64,000 nucleotides of DNA from Prevotella sp. BV3P1 (GCF_000479005.1 NZ_AWXC01000034.1:1-64000), one strand, 5' to 3'. Positions 1-8,984 are shown, counted from the first letter of the stretch. Translations and numbers: made by a program. The notes: generated by a model not told the origin, from the letters alone.

Positions 1-1
1 A

Positions 2-181
2 GAAAAACGCTTTAAAGATTCTAATATTGTAGCAATGCTAACATTAGGAGGCTTGTATTCTCAAGATATTAGTATATCCCCCAAAGAGAAGAAAATAACT
101 GTTGTCGAAGGTGTTAATGCTGAGAATGGTGTAAATCAAAAACTAATGGGAGTTCATAGCTTTATATGGGAAAAGAAATGA
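2..181 (+). CDS. C-terminal end of an unrecognised gene (cut by window edge)
   Basis: An open frame runs from the first bases of the window to a TGA at 179-181 and gives 59 residues with no start codon in view, so it is probably the tail of a longer gene. The peptide is mixed and soluble-looking, with a Lys/Glu-rich middle (SPKEKK) and the ending HSFIWEKK. I do not recognise a family. The sequence after it looks decayed, so the gene may be part of a degraded region. Confidence 0.35.
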   Translation, partial: EKRFKDSNIVAMLTLGGLYSQDISISPKEKKITVVEGVNAENGVNQKLMGVHSFIWEKK

Positions 182-511
182 GGGCTAATGAGCATTACAT
201 TAAAAGACGGTAGCATGATGGTGAGAGAACCTTTAGAAAACAAATAAATGGAGCATACTTTATGGCTAATTCTTTAAAATTCGAGATAATGTCTACGCAG
301 CTTTCCGTTGCCAGCCGAAGAGTTCTTTGATGGTATGACTAATTAACTTTCGACTTGGTATAATCCGAAATCTGTCGAAAAATAATTTTGTGATGTATGT
401 GCTCACTATGTCAAAATCCAAGTATGAAACTTGGGTTATTATAACGCGCTCGTGCACCATCCCTATTTGGAGATGGTGGAATGTGATGAATCACGATTAA
501 GCAGTAACCGT
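182..511. other. Intergenic region with decayed-looking frames
   Basis: No intact gene is visible. Short open stretches are broken by stops: a 19-residue frame at 188-247, then two fragments in different frames, one containing LPAEEFFDGMTN followed by a stop and one containing LSTWYNPKSVEK followed by a stop. This pattern suggests a broken gene, possibly a transposase-like one, but too little remains to name it. Confidence 0.3.
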
Positions 512-1369
512 CTAACTTTCTTTCACGCTCACGGTGATGGTAACATGCAGGCCATCGCTGTTTTCAAGTTTGTAGATTAATTGTCCTGAGGCATCCATTG
601 GAATGCTTAGTTGTAGCCAATCGTATAGATAAGTGCTGTCGCCATTTGTTCCTTTTGCTACTAGGACATTGAAAGGTGTTTCAACAGCTGCCGACACCAG
701 TTTCCATCCACCGTTACCATATTTGATTAAGAAATTCAGTAGTTCACCTTGTTGACATTCTACCTCAAGAGTGCTGCCAGTAACGTCCCAGCCTTTGTTG
801 ACGTCCACGATGACGTAGCGGACGACACCTCGGGTGTCGGCGAGCTGGAATGAATGTCTTCCCGGCTTGATGCTTTCGATGACCAGCACGCCATCTGGGT
901 CGATGCCGACTTTGACCACACCATTTTCCTGGTTGCTACGCAGTATCTTTATCTTTCCTGTTCCGAACTTGAGGCTTGGATATCTCTGTCTCACCCCATA
1001 CGATTGGCTCATGTCGTAGATAATGGGAGTTAAGTCAGGGTGTGTGGATTTTATTTTGATGTGTTGTGACAATCCACTCTCGTCCGTAACCTTCAGAAAA
1101 GTATAGTCGGCGATGAGTTCTACTGTCACATGGTGGTCTTTGATGGTGATTTTGGGTGCAGTAGGCGATTGGGTATCCTCAGTTTCTACTGTGAACTTGC
1201 CCTTGCATTTGATTACGTCAAACGAAAATGTGAGCTGGTCTGTTGTTACCACCTCGGTTACAGAAATCTCTGGTGGTGTAGGGTCGCCTTCCTCAAAAGT
1301 GTCGCTGCAGGCGGCAAGGCATGCCACTACGCATCCGATGAGGAGCATTCTAAAAATCTTCTGGTTCAT
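512..1369 (-). CDS. Secreted lipoprotein of unknown function, last gene of the uronate operon
   Basis: The 285-residue product begins with a lipoprotein signal: a basic start, a hydrophobic core and the lipobox LAAC with the acceptor cysteine at about residue 21. An acidic, Pro-rich linker (EEGDPTPPE) follows, and the rest is mostly beta-type sequence resembling repeated Ig-like or bacterial surface domains. Family not recognised. It starts 10 bp after the eda stop codon on the same strand, so it is probably co-transcribed with the glucuronate genes. A surface role in handling uronate-containing glycans is inference from position only. Confidence 0.6.
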   Translation of the reverse strand: MNQKIFRMLLIGCVVACLAACSDTFEEGDPTPPEISVTEVVTTDQLTFSFDVIKCKGKFTVETEDTQSPTAPKITIKDHHVTVELIADYTFLKVTDESGLSQHIKIKSTHPDLTPIIYDMSQSYGVRQRYPSLKFGTGKIKILRSNQENGVVKVGIDPDGVLVIESIKPGRHSFQLADTRGVVRYVIVDVNKGWDVTGSTLEVECQQGELLNFLIKYGNGGWKLVSAAVETPFNVLVAKGTNGDSTYLYDWLQLSIPMDASGQLIYKLENSDGLHVTITVSVKES

Positions 1370-1379
1370 ATCTCGTGAT

Positions 1380-2060
1380 TTATGGCTTCAGCGTACTTTT
1401 TGCTTCTTTGATGTTTTCCAGGCATTCCTGACATCGGTTGGTGATGTCAGTCCAACGACCTGTTGCAATTTTGTCAGCAGGGAAGAGTTTTGATCCCATG
1501 CCAACACAGAACGCACCAGCTTGGAACCATTCGGTTAGGTTCTCGCGTGTAGGTGCCACGCCACCGGTGACCATGATCTTAGACCATGGACAGGGTGCCA
1601 GCAAGGCTTTGACCATTTTTGGGGTATACACGTCTCCGGGGAAAAGCTTGACCAGCTCTGCTCCCAGTTCTTGCGCCGTACCCACCTCGCTCACCGTGCC
1701 GCAGCCCGGGCAGTAAGGGATGGCCCGCCGGTTGCACACCTTGCTGATTTCGGGGTTGAGCAGGGGTCCCACGATGAAATTGGCACCCAGTTGGATGTAC
1801 AGCGCTGCGGTGGCGGCATCGACGATGCTTCCTACACCAAGCGCCAGTTCGGGACATTCAATGTTTGACCATTTAACCAGTTGTCCAAATACTTCGTGTG
1901 CGAAATCACCACGGTTGGTGAATTCGAAAACACGCACGCCGCCGTCATAGCAGGCTTTCAATACTTTTTGGGCGGTTTCAACATCCCGTTGGTAGTATAC
2001 CGGAATCATGCCGGTGTCGTGAATCTTGTTGAGAACTGCTAACTTATCAAATTTTGCCAT
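1380..2060 (-). CDS. eda: KDPG/KHG aldolase
   Basis: Predicted 226-residue 2-dehydro-3-deoxy-6-phosphogluconate aldolase, which splits KDPG into pyruvate and glyceraldehyde-3-phosphate. The class I aldolase features are visible: the catalytic Glu in FEFTNRG (about residue 46), the PGCGT loop (118-122), the Schiff-base Lys in VKLFPG (about residue 138), and the TGGV phosphate-binding turn near 165-168. Length is close to that of other family members (about 205-225). It follows kdgK by 21 bp and completes the glucuronate route in this operon. The family may also accept 4-hydroxy-2-oxoglutarate. Confidence 0.93.
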   Translation of the reverse strand: MAKFDKLAVLNKIHDTGMIPVYYQRDVETAQKVLKACYDGGVRVFEFTNRGDFAHEVFGQLVKWSNIECPELALGVGSIVDAATAALYIQLGANFIVGPLLNPEISKVCNRRAIPYCPGCGTVSEVGTAQELGAELVKLFPGDVYTPKMVKALLAPCPWSKIMVTGGVAPTRENLTEWFQAGAFCVGMGSKLFPADKIATGRWTDITNRCQECLENIKEAKSTLKP

Positions 2061-2081
2061 ATCTTTCTGTATAAACTGTCG

Positions 2082-3104
2082 TTATCTTTGTACTCGTCCG
2101 TTTGCGTTACCTGCCATCAAGGCCTCTACTTCCTCAATGGAAACCAGGTTGAAATCGCCGTTGATGGTGTGCTTCAGGGCCGAAGCTGCCACGGCAAACT
2201 CCAGAGCCTCTGCCTGGTTGTCCTTCGTGAGTAGCCCGTGGATGAGGCCTGCCGAGAAAGAATCGCCGCCGCCTACGCGGTCTATGATGGGTTCGATGTC
2301 ATATCGTTTGCTTTCGTAAAAATGCGTTCCGTCATAGATGAGTGCCTTCCAGCCATTGTGCGTGGCTGAGAAAGACTCGCGCAGGGTAGAAGCCACATAC
2401 TTGAACCCGAACTCTTGGGTCATCTGTTTGAAAATGGCATGATAGCCAGAAGCGTCGGTCTTGCCACCCTCCACGTCTGCATCGGGCTTAAAGCCCAGAC
2501 ATAGCTGAGCGTCTTCCTCGTTACCGATACACACGTCGACATATTGCATCAGCGGTCGCATCACGGCGATTGCCTTCTCTGATGTCCACAACTTCTTGCG
2601 GAAATTCAAGTCTACTGAGACGGTCACACCATGTCGTTTGGCAGCCTCACAAGCTTGTTTGGTCAGTTCGGCAGCTTGGTCGCTGATGGCAGGTGTGATC
2701 CCACTCCAATGAAACCATTGGGCGTTCTCCATGATGGCATCAAAGTTGAAGTCGTCTGGTGTGGCCTCGGCGATGGCCGAATGCGCACGGTCATAAATCA
2801 CTTTGCTGGGTCTCATCGATGTACCGGTTTCAGCATAGTAGAGTCCAACACGGTCGCCCCCACGGGCAATCCACTTTGTATGAACGCCATAACGGCGCAA
2901 GGCATTGACGGCTATTTGTCCAATCTCGTGCTGGGGCAGCTTACTGACGAAGTAGGCATCGTGTCCATAGTTGGCCAGGCTGACGGCCACATTGGCCTCG
3001 CCACCACCAGGGATGATGCGAAATTCATCACCTTGCAAGAAACGATTGTTGCCCATGGGTGAGAGGCGTAGCATGATTTCGCCTAAGGTTATTATTTTTG
3101 CCAT
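2082..3104 (-). CDS. kdgK: 2-dehydro-3-deoxygluconokinase (PfkB family)
   Basis: A 340-residue ribokinase/PfkB-family sugar kinase. The N-terminal substrate-binding signature GGGEANVA is at about residues 33-40, and the C-terminal DRVGGGDSFSAG motif carries the catalytic Asp at about residue 281. Placement between uxaC and eda identifies the substrate as 2-keto-3-deoxygluconate, phosphorylated to KDPG. Other PfkB substrates are possible from the sequence alone, but the operon makes KDG by far the most likely. It starts 28 bp after the uxaC stop. Confidence 0.9.
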   Translation of the reverse strand: MAKIITLGEIMLRLSPMGNNRFLQGDEFRIIPGGGEANVAVSLANYGHDAYFVSKLPQHEIGQIAVNALRRYGVHTKWIARGGDRVGLYYAETGTSMRPSKVIYDRAHSAIAEATPDDFNFDAIMENAQWFHWSGITPAISDQAAELTKQACEAAKRHGVTVSVDLNFRKKLWTSEKAIAVMRPLMQYVDVCIGNEEDAQLCLGFKPDADVEGGKTDASGYHAIFKQMTQEFGFKYVASTLRESFSATHNGWKALIYDGTHFYESKRYDIEPIIDRVGGGDSFSAGLIHGLLTKDNQAEALEFAVAASALKHTINGDFNLVSIEEVEALMAGNANGRVQR

Positions 3105-3132
3105 GATGTGTCAGTCTTTTGTGATGAACGTT

Positions 3133-4548
3133 TTAGAAATTGAAAAATTGTTTTGCGTTGTAATAGCACACGTCTTCTACCATTTGGTTGATGCGTTGTT
3201 GCTCGTAACCAGTGTAGGGTAGTTCCCCATTCTCGATGTCGGTGCCGATGAGATCGCAGAGGATTCTGCGGAAATATTCGTGACGTGGGTAAGATAGAAA
3301 CGAGCGGGAGTCGGTCAGCATGCCGACAAACCGGCTGAGAAGGCCGAGCAGAGAGAGGGTGTTGAGTTGGTTCTGCATCCCGTTTTTCTGGTCCATGAAC
3401 CACCAACCCGATCCCCATTGAATCTTTCCGGGTATTGTGCCGTCTTGGAAATTGCCAATCATAGTGGCCAAAACCTCGTTGGCGTTGGGATTGAGGTTGT
3501 AGAGAATGGTCTTGCTGAGCCGACCTTCTTGGTCAAGCCGGTCAAGAAACCTCGAACACTCCTTGCCCGTATTGTACTCGCCAATCGAGTCAAATCCCGT
3601 GTCAGCGCCAATTTTCTCGAACATGCGGGTGTTGTTGTTGCGCATGGCCCCGTAATGATATTGTTGTGTCCAGCCGGCAGCATGGTCTTGAATGCCAAAG
3701 ATATAGAGCATGGCACTCTTAAATTTCAGGGTTTCTTCCGCAGAAAGTTGATAGCCACCATATACTTTGTCAAAGATAATCTTGATCTCGTTATCAGTGT
3801 ATGGTTCGGCATAAAACTTCTCGATTCCATGATCAGAGAGGCGGCATCCCATGCTGTTGAAAAAGTCGTGACGTTGCTGAAGGGCATCCAAGAAATCGTT
3901 GAAGTTGTGGATGTCGATACCAGAAACGGCAGCCAGTTTCTCCACATAGGCGCGGAAGGCATCAGGACATTCTGGCGACATGGCTTTGTCGGGTCGCCAG
4001 GTAGGAAGCATTTTGGTTTTCAAAGCACACTCTTTCGTCAGCTGATGATATCGCAAGTCATCTGTGGGATCGTCGGTAGTGCATACAACCTCGACGCGAT
4101 ACTTGTTCAAAAGGCCCCAAGGGGTGAGCTGCGGGTCTTCTTTCAGTTTGGCATTGCAAGCTTCGTAAATCTCTTTTGCCGTATCGGGATTGAGGCGTTT
4201 ATCAATACCAAAAGCTGTCTTCAGCTCTAAGTGTGTCCAGTGATAAAGCGGATTGCGAAGCGTATATGGCACGGTTTCGGCCCATTTCACAAACTTTTCC
4301 CAGTCAGAAGTGTCCGTTCCGGTGATGTATCGCTCGTCAATGCCATTGGCACGAAGCGCACGCCATTTGTAATGGTCGCCGCCGAGCCATAGCTCCGTGA
4401 TGGACTTGAAGGGTTGGTTCTCGGCCACCATCTTGGGATCCAGGTGGCAGTGGTAGTCTATGATGGGCATGTTGGCCGCATGTTCGAAATATAACTTGTG
4501 TGCAGTTGGCGTGTGCAACAAGAAGTCGTCGTCCATAAAATTTTTCAT
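3133..4548 (-). CDS. uxaC: Glucuronate (uronate) isomerase
   Basis: A 471-residue protein matching UxaC in length and sequence character. It has the N-terminal metal-site motif DYHCHLDP (His33 and His35), followed by sequence typical of the family (ITELWLGGDHYKWRALRANG). UxaC interconverts D-glucuronate and D-fructuronate, or D-galacturonate and D-tagaturonate. Because uxuA and a uxuB-type reductase are present while uxaA and uxaB are absent from the window, the glucuronate branch is the supported one. It lies 39 bp downstream of the SDR gene in the same operon. Confidence 0.95.
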   Translation of the reverse strand: MKNFMDDDFLLHTPTAHKLYFEHAANMPIIDYHCHLDPKMVAENQPFKSITELWLGGDHYKWRALRANGIDERYITGTDTSDWEKFVKWAETVPYTLRNPLYHWTHLELKTAFGIDKRLNPDTAKEIYEACNAKLKEDPQLTPWGLLNKYRVEVVCTTDDPTDDLRYHQLTKECALKTKMLPTWRPDKAMSPECPDAFRAYVEKLAAVSGIDIHNFNDFLDALQQRHDFFNSMGCRLSDHGIEKFYAEPYTDNEIKIIFDKVYGGYQLSAEETLKFKSAMLYIFGIQDHAAGWTQQYHYGAMRNNNTRMFEKIGADTGFDSIGEYNTGKECSRFLDRLDQEGRLSKTILYNLNPNANEVLATMIGNFQDGTIPGKIQWGSGWWFMDQKNGMQNQLNTLSLLGLLSRFVGMLTDSRSFLSYPRHEYFRRILCDLIGTDIENGELPYTGYEQQRINQMVEDVCYYNAKQFFNF

Positions 4549-4587
4549 GATTCCTACCTTCTATATTCGTTATTCAAGTTGCCTACA

Positions 4588-5403
4588 TTACATGGAAAAG
4601 ACGTTGAAGCCTCCGTCCACTACGGCTACCGTTCCAGTGACAAACTTGGAAGCGTCACTCATCAGGTAGTGTATTGTTCCACAAAGTTCTTCTGGATCGC
4701 CCATGCGGCCGAAAGGAGTCTGTCGGATGACATCCCGGCCTCGTTCGGTGTATGTTCCATCGGGATTGGTGAGCAATGCTCGGTTCTGTTCTGTGATGAA
4801 GAATCCCGGAGCGATAGCGTTGACACGTATCTTTTCGCCGAACTTCTTTGCCGTTTCCTGTGCCATGTAGGCAGTAAAATTGCAGATGCCTGCCTTGGCT
4901 GCCCCATAGCCGCAAACTCTTGTGAGCGGACGGAAAGCCGCCATGCTGGCAAAGTTGATGATGCTTCCCTTGCCTTGTTCCACCATTGGTTGTAGAAATA
5001 CCTGGGTAGGGATGACTGTCCCGACGAGGTTTAGGTTGAGTACGGTTTGGAACTGGGTGGGATCTAAATCAAAGATATTCTGTGTTGGGCCTATCGTAGC
5101 ACCAGGCATATTGCCTCCTGCTGCATTGAGAAGAGTGTCTATGCGACCGAAATCAGCCAAGATATCACGGCGGTTTTGTTGTACCACCTCTTTGTTCATG
5201 ACGTCTGTTTTGTAAAACTTTGCCACACCACTATTGGCCTGGATGTCACGGACAATCTTGTTTCCTACCTCTTCTTTTCTACCGAGAATGGCCACTTTGG
5301 CCCCTTCCGTTGCCAGATATTTGGCGATGCAACGTCCTAAAATGCCGGTACCGCCTGTAATAACGACTACATAGTCGTGTATATTAAATAACTTGTTCAT
5401 CAT
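4588..5403 (-). CDS. uxuB: SDR-family D-fructuronate reductase (mannonate oxidoreductase)
   Basis: A 271-residue short-chain dehydrogenase. The Rossmann motif TGGTGILG (residues 16-23) binds NAD(P), NAAGG is near 93-97, and the catalytic set is Ser153, Tyr166 and Lys170 (YGAAK). In this position it should reduce D-fructuronate to D-mannonate, like the SDR-type UxuB of Bacillus subtilis rather than the long-chain E. coli enzyme. The start codon directly abuts the uxuA stop with no spacer, which suggests translational coupling. The specific substrate is inferred from the operon. Confidence 0.85.
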   Translation of the reverse strand: MMNKLFNIHDYVVVITGGTGILGRCIAKYLATEGAKVAILGRKEEVGNKIVRDIQANSGVAKFYKTDVMNKEVVQQNRRDILADFGRIDTLLNAAGGNMPGATIGPTQNIFDLDPTQFQTVLNLNLVGTVIPTQVFLQPMVEQGKGSIINFASMAAFRPLTRVCGYGAAKAGICNFTAYMAQETAKKFGEKIRVNAIAPGFFITEQNRALLTNPDGTYTERGRDVIRQTPFGRMGDPEELCGTIHYLMSDASKFVTGTVAVVDGGFNVFSM

Positions 5404-6651
5404 CTACTCGTAAATTTCTTGTTGACTATTTATCTTTCCCAGTTGTTTGTCTACGGCGGCCATCACGCCTTGCACCTGCCCCATGGCAAACATTCTTCCG
5501 AGGAATGAGTAGCCTGCGTTGTAGGCATGTTTCTCATCACCCAGCATGGTCATACCATGATCTACGCGCATGGGCAACAGTCGTGTGGTAGGATTATCTT
5601 TTCTTTTCATTTCTTCTTGTTCGAAAATCTTCGTCAGTTCAATCAGGTCGGCGCGTCCTCCCAGATGACTGGCCTCGGTAAAGTCGCCGTTGGGGAATAT
5701 GTGACACGAACGCATGTGAACGAACCAGGTACGCTCGGCGTATTTGTTGGCTAACGCTGTGATGTCGTTATGAGCACCGGCAGAAAGGCTTCCGGCGCAG
5801 AATGTGAGGCCGTTTCGTGGGTTTGGAACCGTTTCCATCAGCCATTGAATGTCTTCGTCGCAATTGATGATGCGGGGCAGTCCCAGGATGGGGAAGGGCG
5901 GATCGTCGGGATGAACGCACATGTACAGGTCGCATTCGTCACAAACAGGCATGATGGCGTTGAGGAAATCTCTGAGGTTTTTCCTGAGTTGTTCTTTATC
6001 AATGCCTTTGTAATGGGCCAGAAGTTTTCGGAACAGGTCAACAGGTCGAGCCTCATCTTCCTGAATGTTGCCACTGACAAAGCCTTGTGTCTTGACGATG
6101 ATGTTTTCGACGAGCCGCATGTCATCTGCCGCTGTCATGGACTTCTTTAATTTTGCAACCTCACCGAGTATGTCACGATGCATCTCATCACCTCTTTTCC
6201 TCCAGTCATCGCTTGCTCCATCGCGTTTCAAGATGTGAATGTCGAAATAGGCAAACTGCGCCCAACTGAAGTAAAGGCTGGTTGTTCCGTTGGGGTTTGG
6301 ATGCTCCAAATCGGTTCGTGCCCAGTCCAATACGGGCATGAAATTATAGCAGATGTTGTGGATGCCTTCGGCAGACAGGTTGCGCAGACTTTGTTTGTAG
6401 ACCTCAATCTGTTGGTCACGGTCGGGTCCTCCATATTTAATTGTTTCGGTGACCGGAAGCGACTCGACAACGCTCCATCGCATGCCGTGCTGCTCTATAT
6501 AACTTTTCAGGTCATGTATGGCCTCACGTGTCCACACCTGGCCCAGCGGAATATCATGCAGGGCGGTGACAATTCCTTCAACTCCTATTTGTTTGAGCAT
6601 GGCAAGCGTGATCTTATCTTTCTTGCCAAACCATCTCCAAGTTTTTTCCAT
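5404..6651 (-). CDS. uxuA: Mannonate dehydratase
   Basis: A 415-residue protein beginning MEKTWRWFG, a typical UxuA start, with the TIM-barrel character of the xylose-isomerase-like fold and conserved-looking metal-site stretches (YMCVHPDDPPFP, FVHMRS, MRVDHG). It removes water from D-mannonate to give 2-keto-3-deoxygluconate in the cytoplasm. Length is slightly above the E. coli protein (394). It ends exactly where the SDR gene starts and is 39 bp downstream of exuT. Confidence 0.95.
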   Translation of the reverse strand: MEKTWRWFGKKDKITLAMLKQIGVEGIVTALHDIPLGQVWTREAIHDLKSYIEQHGMRWSVVESLPVTETIKYGGPDRDQQIEVYKQSLRNLSAEGIHNICYNFMPVLDWARTDLEHPNPNGTTSLYFSWAQFAYFDIHILKRDGASDDWRKRGDEMHRDILGEVAKLKKSMTAADDMRLVENIIVKTQGFVSGNIQEDEARPVDLFRKLLAHYKGIDKEQLRKNLRDFLNAIMPVCDECDLYMCVHPDDPPFPILGLPRIINCDEDIQWLMETVPNPRNGLTFCAGSLSAGAHNDITALANKYAERTWFVHMRSCHIFPNGDFTEASHLGGRADLIELTKIFEQEEMKRKDNPTTRLLPMRVDHGMTMLGDEKHAYNAGYSFLGRMFAMGQVQGVMAAVDKQLGKINSQQEIYE

Positions 6652-6690
6652 GTATTGTTTCGTATTCTTTATAATCCGTGAGCAGTTGAG

Positions 6691-8136
6691 TTATACCACA
6701 GGCTTGTATTTAGGTACCAAGCTCTTCATGACACTCCAGCCTGCAAGGTAAGCCACCGAACAGTAGCAGAAGATCATGAAATAACCAGCTTCTTTCCCCT
6801 GAAATCCCAAGAAAGATAGTTGCGTGGCATCAACATAGTCGAGCAATCTACCTGAGCCGAGGTTGATTAAAAACGAGCTGATGCCACCCGCCATGCCATT
6901 CATTCCCGTTATCGTGGCAACCGTGTTCTTGGGGAAGAGGTCACTGCCGACAGAGAAAAGGTTGGCAGACCAGGATTGGTGGGCTGCCCCAACGATGCCA
7001 ATGATGATAATGGTAAGCCAACACGAGTAGGCACCTAAGGGTTGTGCCAGCAAGCCCAGCAAGGGGAATACGGCAAAAATGAGCATGGCGCGCATGCGGC
7101 AGCTGTAGGGATCCTTGCCGGTTCGGTTGATGAAGATGGTGGGTAGCTTGCCTCCAAAGAGAGAAAGCATCGTGATGGCGTACAAGACAAATATGAGCAT
7201 TTGTGCCATGAACGAGTCGGAGGTATATCCGTAGACGTCCGAAATATAGGCAGGAGTCCAGAACAGAAAGAACCACCAAACGCCGTCTGTCAAGAACTTG
7301 CCAAGCACAATAGCCCATGTTTGACGCAGTTTGATGCATTCTTTCACCGGAATCTTTCGGCCTTTGTCGTCCTCACCCGCCTCATTCTTGCTGTCTTGCA
7401 AGATATATTCGCGTTCGGCTTGGTTCACATGCGGATTCTTATCGAGATCTTTGTACATAAAAATCCATAGTCCCATCCACAAGAACCCCAATAAGCCAAT
7501 TACCACGAAAGCCATTTCCCAGCCGTTTCCCACGCCCATATCTTTGAAACATCGTGCCAAAGTTGGGATGGTTAGTGGGGCAATCAGTGCACCCACCGTC
7601 GTTCCGGCGTTGAAGATGGCCGTTGCAAACGCTCTATCTTTTTTGGGGAAGTATTCGGCAGTCACCTTGATGGCAGCAGGAAAGTTTCCGGCTTCACCGG
7701 CAGCCAGGATGACACGTGCAGCTAAAAAGAAATAAACACTCACCATGGATATGGTCGAGGCTGTGGCACCTGCAGCCCCAATCAGCAAAGCGGCATCGTT
7801 AAGGCCAACGACTTGTTCGGTAGCCCAACCACAAAGTGCATGCAAACACGCACCGACAGACCAGATACCTATAGCCCAAAGATAACCTTTCTTTGTACCC
7901 AGCCAGTCGATGATGCGGCCGGAAAATAAGTTGGCAATGGCGTAAACGATGGAAAAAGCAGCTGCGATGTTACCATAATCTGTGTTGGTCCAATGAAATT
8001 CGGGTGCGATAAAATCTTTCCAAGTTAAGGATAAGGCTTGGCGATCCATATAATTAATGGCGGTGGCCAGGAAAAGCATGGCACAGATAATCCAACGAAA
8101 GTTGGTCATTTGCTTTTTAACATAATTTTCTTCCAT
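6691..8136 (-). CDS. exuT: MFS hexuronate transporter
   Basis: A 481-residue major-facilitator protein with about 12 membrane segments. The first loop contains NYMDRQALS and GRIIDWLGTKKG, typical of the anion:cation symporter branch that includes ExuT. As first gene of the operon with uxuA, uxuB, uxaC, kdgK and eda, the likely cargo is D-glucuronate and/or D-galacturonate entering with protons. A consensus promoter lies about 40 bp upstream inside a palindrome. Exact substrate is inferred. Confidence 0.85.
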   Translation of the reverse strand: MEENYVKKQMTNFRWIICAMLFLATAINYMDRQALSLTWKDFIAPEFHWTNTDYGNIAAAFSIVYAIANLFSGRIIDWLGTKKGYLWAIGIWSVGACLHALCGWATEQVVGLNDAALLIGAAGATASTISMVSVYFFLAARVILAAGEAGNFPAAIKVTAEYFPKKDRAFATAIFNAGTTVGALIAPLTIPTLARCFKDMGVGNGWEMAFVVIGLLGFLWMGLWIFMYKDLDKNPHVNQAEREYILQDSKNEAGEDDKGRKIPVKECIKLRQTWAIVLGKFLTDGVWWFFLFWTPAYISDVYGYTSDSFMAQMLIFVLYAITMLSLFGGKLPTIFINRTGKDPYSCRMRAMLIFAVFPLLGLLAQPLGAYSCWLTIIIIGIVGAAHQSWSANLFSVGSDLFPKNTVATITGMNGMAGGISSFLINLGSGRLLDYVDATQLSFLGFQGKEAGYFMIFCYCSVAYLAGWSVMKSLVPKYKPVV

Positions 8137-8164
8137 GGTGATTATAAGCTCTTTGTATGATTTG

Positions 8165-8205
8165 CTAACTTTGCAAAGTTAGTATTTTTGACTAAACCAG
8201 ACAAA
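8165..8205 (-). promoter_or_regulatory. Promoter of the glucuronate operon inside an 18-bp palindrome
   Basis: Read on the minus strand, TTTG (8205-8202), a 20-bp spacer and TAACTTTG (8181-8174) form a full Bacteroidota -33/-7 promoter. The -7 box is one arm of the perfect palindrome CTAACTTTGCAAAGTTAG (8165-8182), so a dimeric regulator binding there would block transcription. The expected 5' leader before the exuT start at 8136 is about 30 nt. The regulator itself is not visible nearby. Confidence 0.75.
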
Positions 8206-8288
8206 TTATTAACCTAAAAACCATTTGAAGTTGAATCTACCCAATGATATTTGTCTTTGCCCGTGAAGGGACATTCAAAATGATTTCA

Positions 8289-8296
8289 TATCTTTG
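8289..8296 (+). promoter_or_regulatory. -7 type box directly before crcB
   Basis: TATCTTTG matches the TAnnTTTG -7 consensus and ends 4 bp before the ATG at 8301. No TTTG at the right distance (19-21 bp) is visible upstream, so this is a partial promoter match. If it is used, the crcB transcript would have almost no leader. Confidence 0.35.
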
Positions 8297-8300
8297 CAAC

Positions 8301-8678
8301 ATGAATTTTCTACGCAGTATGTTGATGGTAGCCATGGGTGGAGCTGTGGGTTCGGCCATGAGGTATCTTACGTCTAAAGTCATACAAGATTGGCTTCCCA
8401 ATGCCTTTCCCTATGGTACGTTTGCAGTCAATCTTTTGGGCTGTCTGGTCATTGGAATCCTCTATGGTCTGGTTGATCAGAACATACTTGGTAACAACAA
8501 TCTCAAACTACTCTTGATAACAGGTTTTTGTGGGGGCTTTACCACCTTTTCCACTTTCTCTCATGAAAGTTTGTCTCTCGTGCAACAAGGTCATCTTTCG
8601 TATGCCGTTCTGTATGTGGGAGGAAGTGTTTGCCTCGGAATGATCATGGTATTGATTGGAATTAAACTGGCAGGCTAG
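8301..8678 (+). CDS. crcB: Fluoride channel Fluc/CrcB
   Basis: From the ATG at 8301 the product is 125 residues, the usual CrcB length; the open frame extends upstream to 8244 but the extra 19 residues are not family-like. Four membrane segments are evident. Hallmarks are GGAVGSAMRYL near the N-terminus, FPYGTFAVNLLGC (36-48) and GFCGGFTTFSTF (75-86), which contains the pore Phe/Thr/Ser residues. The dual-topology dimer exports fluoride across the inner membrane. No fluoride riboswitch was recognised upstream. Confidence 0.93.
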   Translation: MNFLRSMLMVAMGGAVGSAMRYLTSKVIQDWLPNAFPYGTFAVNLLGCLVIGILYGLVDQNILGNNNLKLLLITGFCGGFTTFSTFSHESLSLVQQGHLSYAVLYVGGSVCLGMIMVLIGIKLAG

Positions 8679-8839
8679 CCTCCGTGGTGTCTTTTTCAGT
8701 AATTCCTGCAATGCAACGTCTGAATGATGTTTTTACGAAAAAATGTGTTAAACAAAAGTTTTTCTCACTTCTTCCTCCGATTATCAATTTTATTTTTTAC
8801 CTTTGCAGCCATAAACTTATTCGCTTTCTGCAATAAGTC

Positions 8840-8913
8840 GGACTTGTAGCTCAGTTGGTTAGAGCAACAGACTCATAATCTGGAGGTCCCTGGTTCAAGC
8901 CCAGGCTGGTCCA
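8840..8913 (+). tRNA. tRNA with CAT anticodon (Met elongator, or Ile2), intact at the island's left end
   Basis: A cloverleaf folds from G8840 to discriminator A8913: D stem GCTC/GAGC, anticodon loop CTCATAA (anticodon CAT at 8874-8876), T stem CCTGG/CCAGG with loop TTCAAGC. The 3' CCA is not encoded. The first base pair of the anticodon stem appears mismatched (A-G). CAT occurs in elongator Met, initiator Met and lysidine-modified Ile2 tRNAs; the absence of three G-C pairs in the anticodon stem argues against initiator. The -7 box TACCTTTG is at 8798-8805. The 3' half is the target of the integrated element. Confidence 0.9.
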
Positions 8914-8915
8914 CA
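8869..8915 (+). repeat. Left attachment-site copy (attL), 47-bp direct repeat
   Basis: From AGACTCATAATC to GGTCCACA this sequence is identical to 24358-24404; identity stops on both sides (8868 C versus 24357 T; 8916 A versus 24405 G). It covers the anticodon loop, variable region, T arm and acceptor 3' strand of the tRNA, the usual position for tyrosine-integrase crossover. Confidence 0.92.
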
Positions 8916-8924
8916 AAGGAAATC

Positions 8925-8954
8925 AAGGAGTTACAGCAATGTAACTCCTTTTTT
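8925..8954 (+). terminator. Rho-independent terminator after the tRNA
   Basis: A perfect 10-bp stem, AAGGAGTTAC (8925-8934) pairing with GTAACTCCTT (8941-8950), with a 6-nt loop and followed by TTTT. It lies just inside the island and ends the tRNA transcript. A related hairpin stands outside the right end at 24410. Confidence 0.8.
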
Positions 8955-8964
8955 AGCGCCCATG

Positions 8965-8984
8965 GGTGACCTTTAGGTGACCTT
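8965..8984. repeat. Pair of GGTGACCTT repeats, left end of the island
   Basis: GGTGACCTT occurs at 8965-8973 and 8976-8984, an 11-bp period. A matching pair with the same spacing is found inside the right end (24224-24243). This is the arrangement expected for arm-type integrase or excisionase binding sites. Confidence 0.6.

Noticed and set aside
8166..8173. Plus-strand promoter from the other arm of the exuT palindrome
   Set aside because: TAACTTTG is present on that strand too, but there is no TTTG at 19-21 bp upstream and crcB has its own nearer -7 box.
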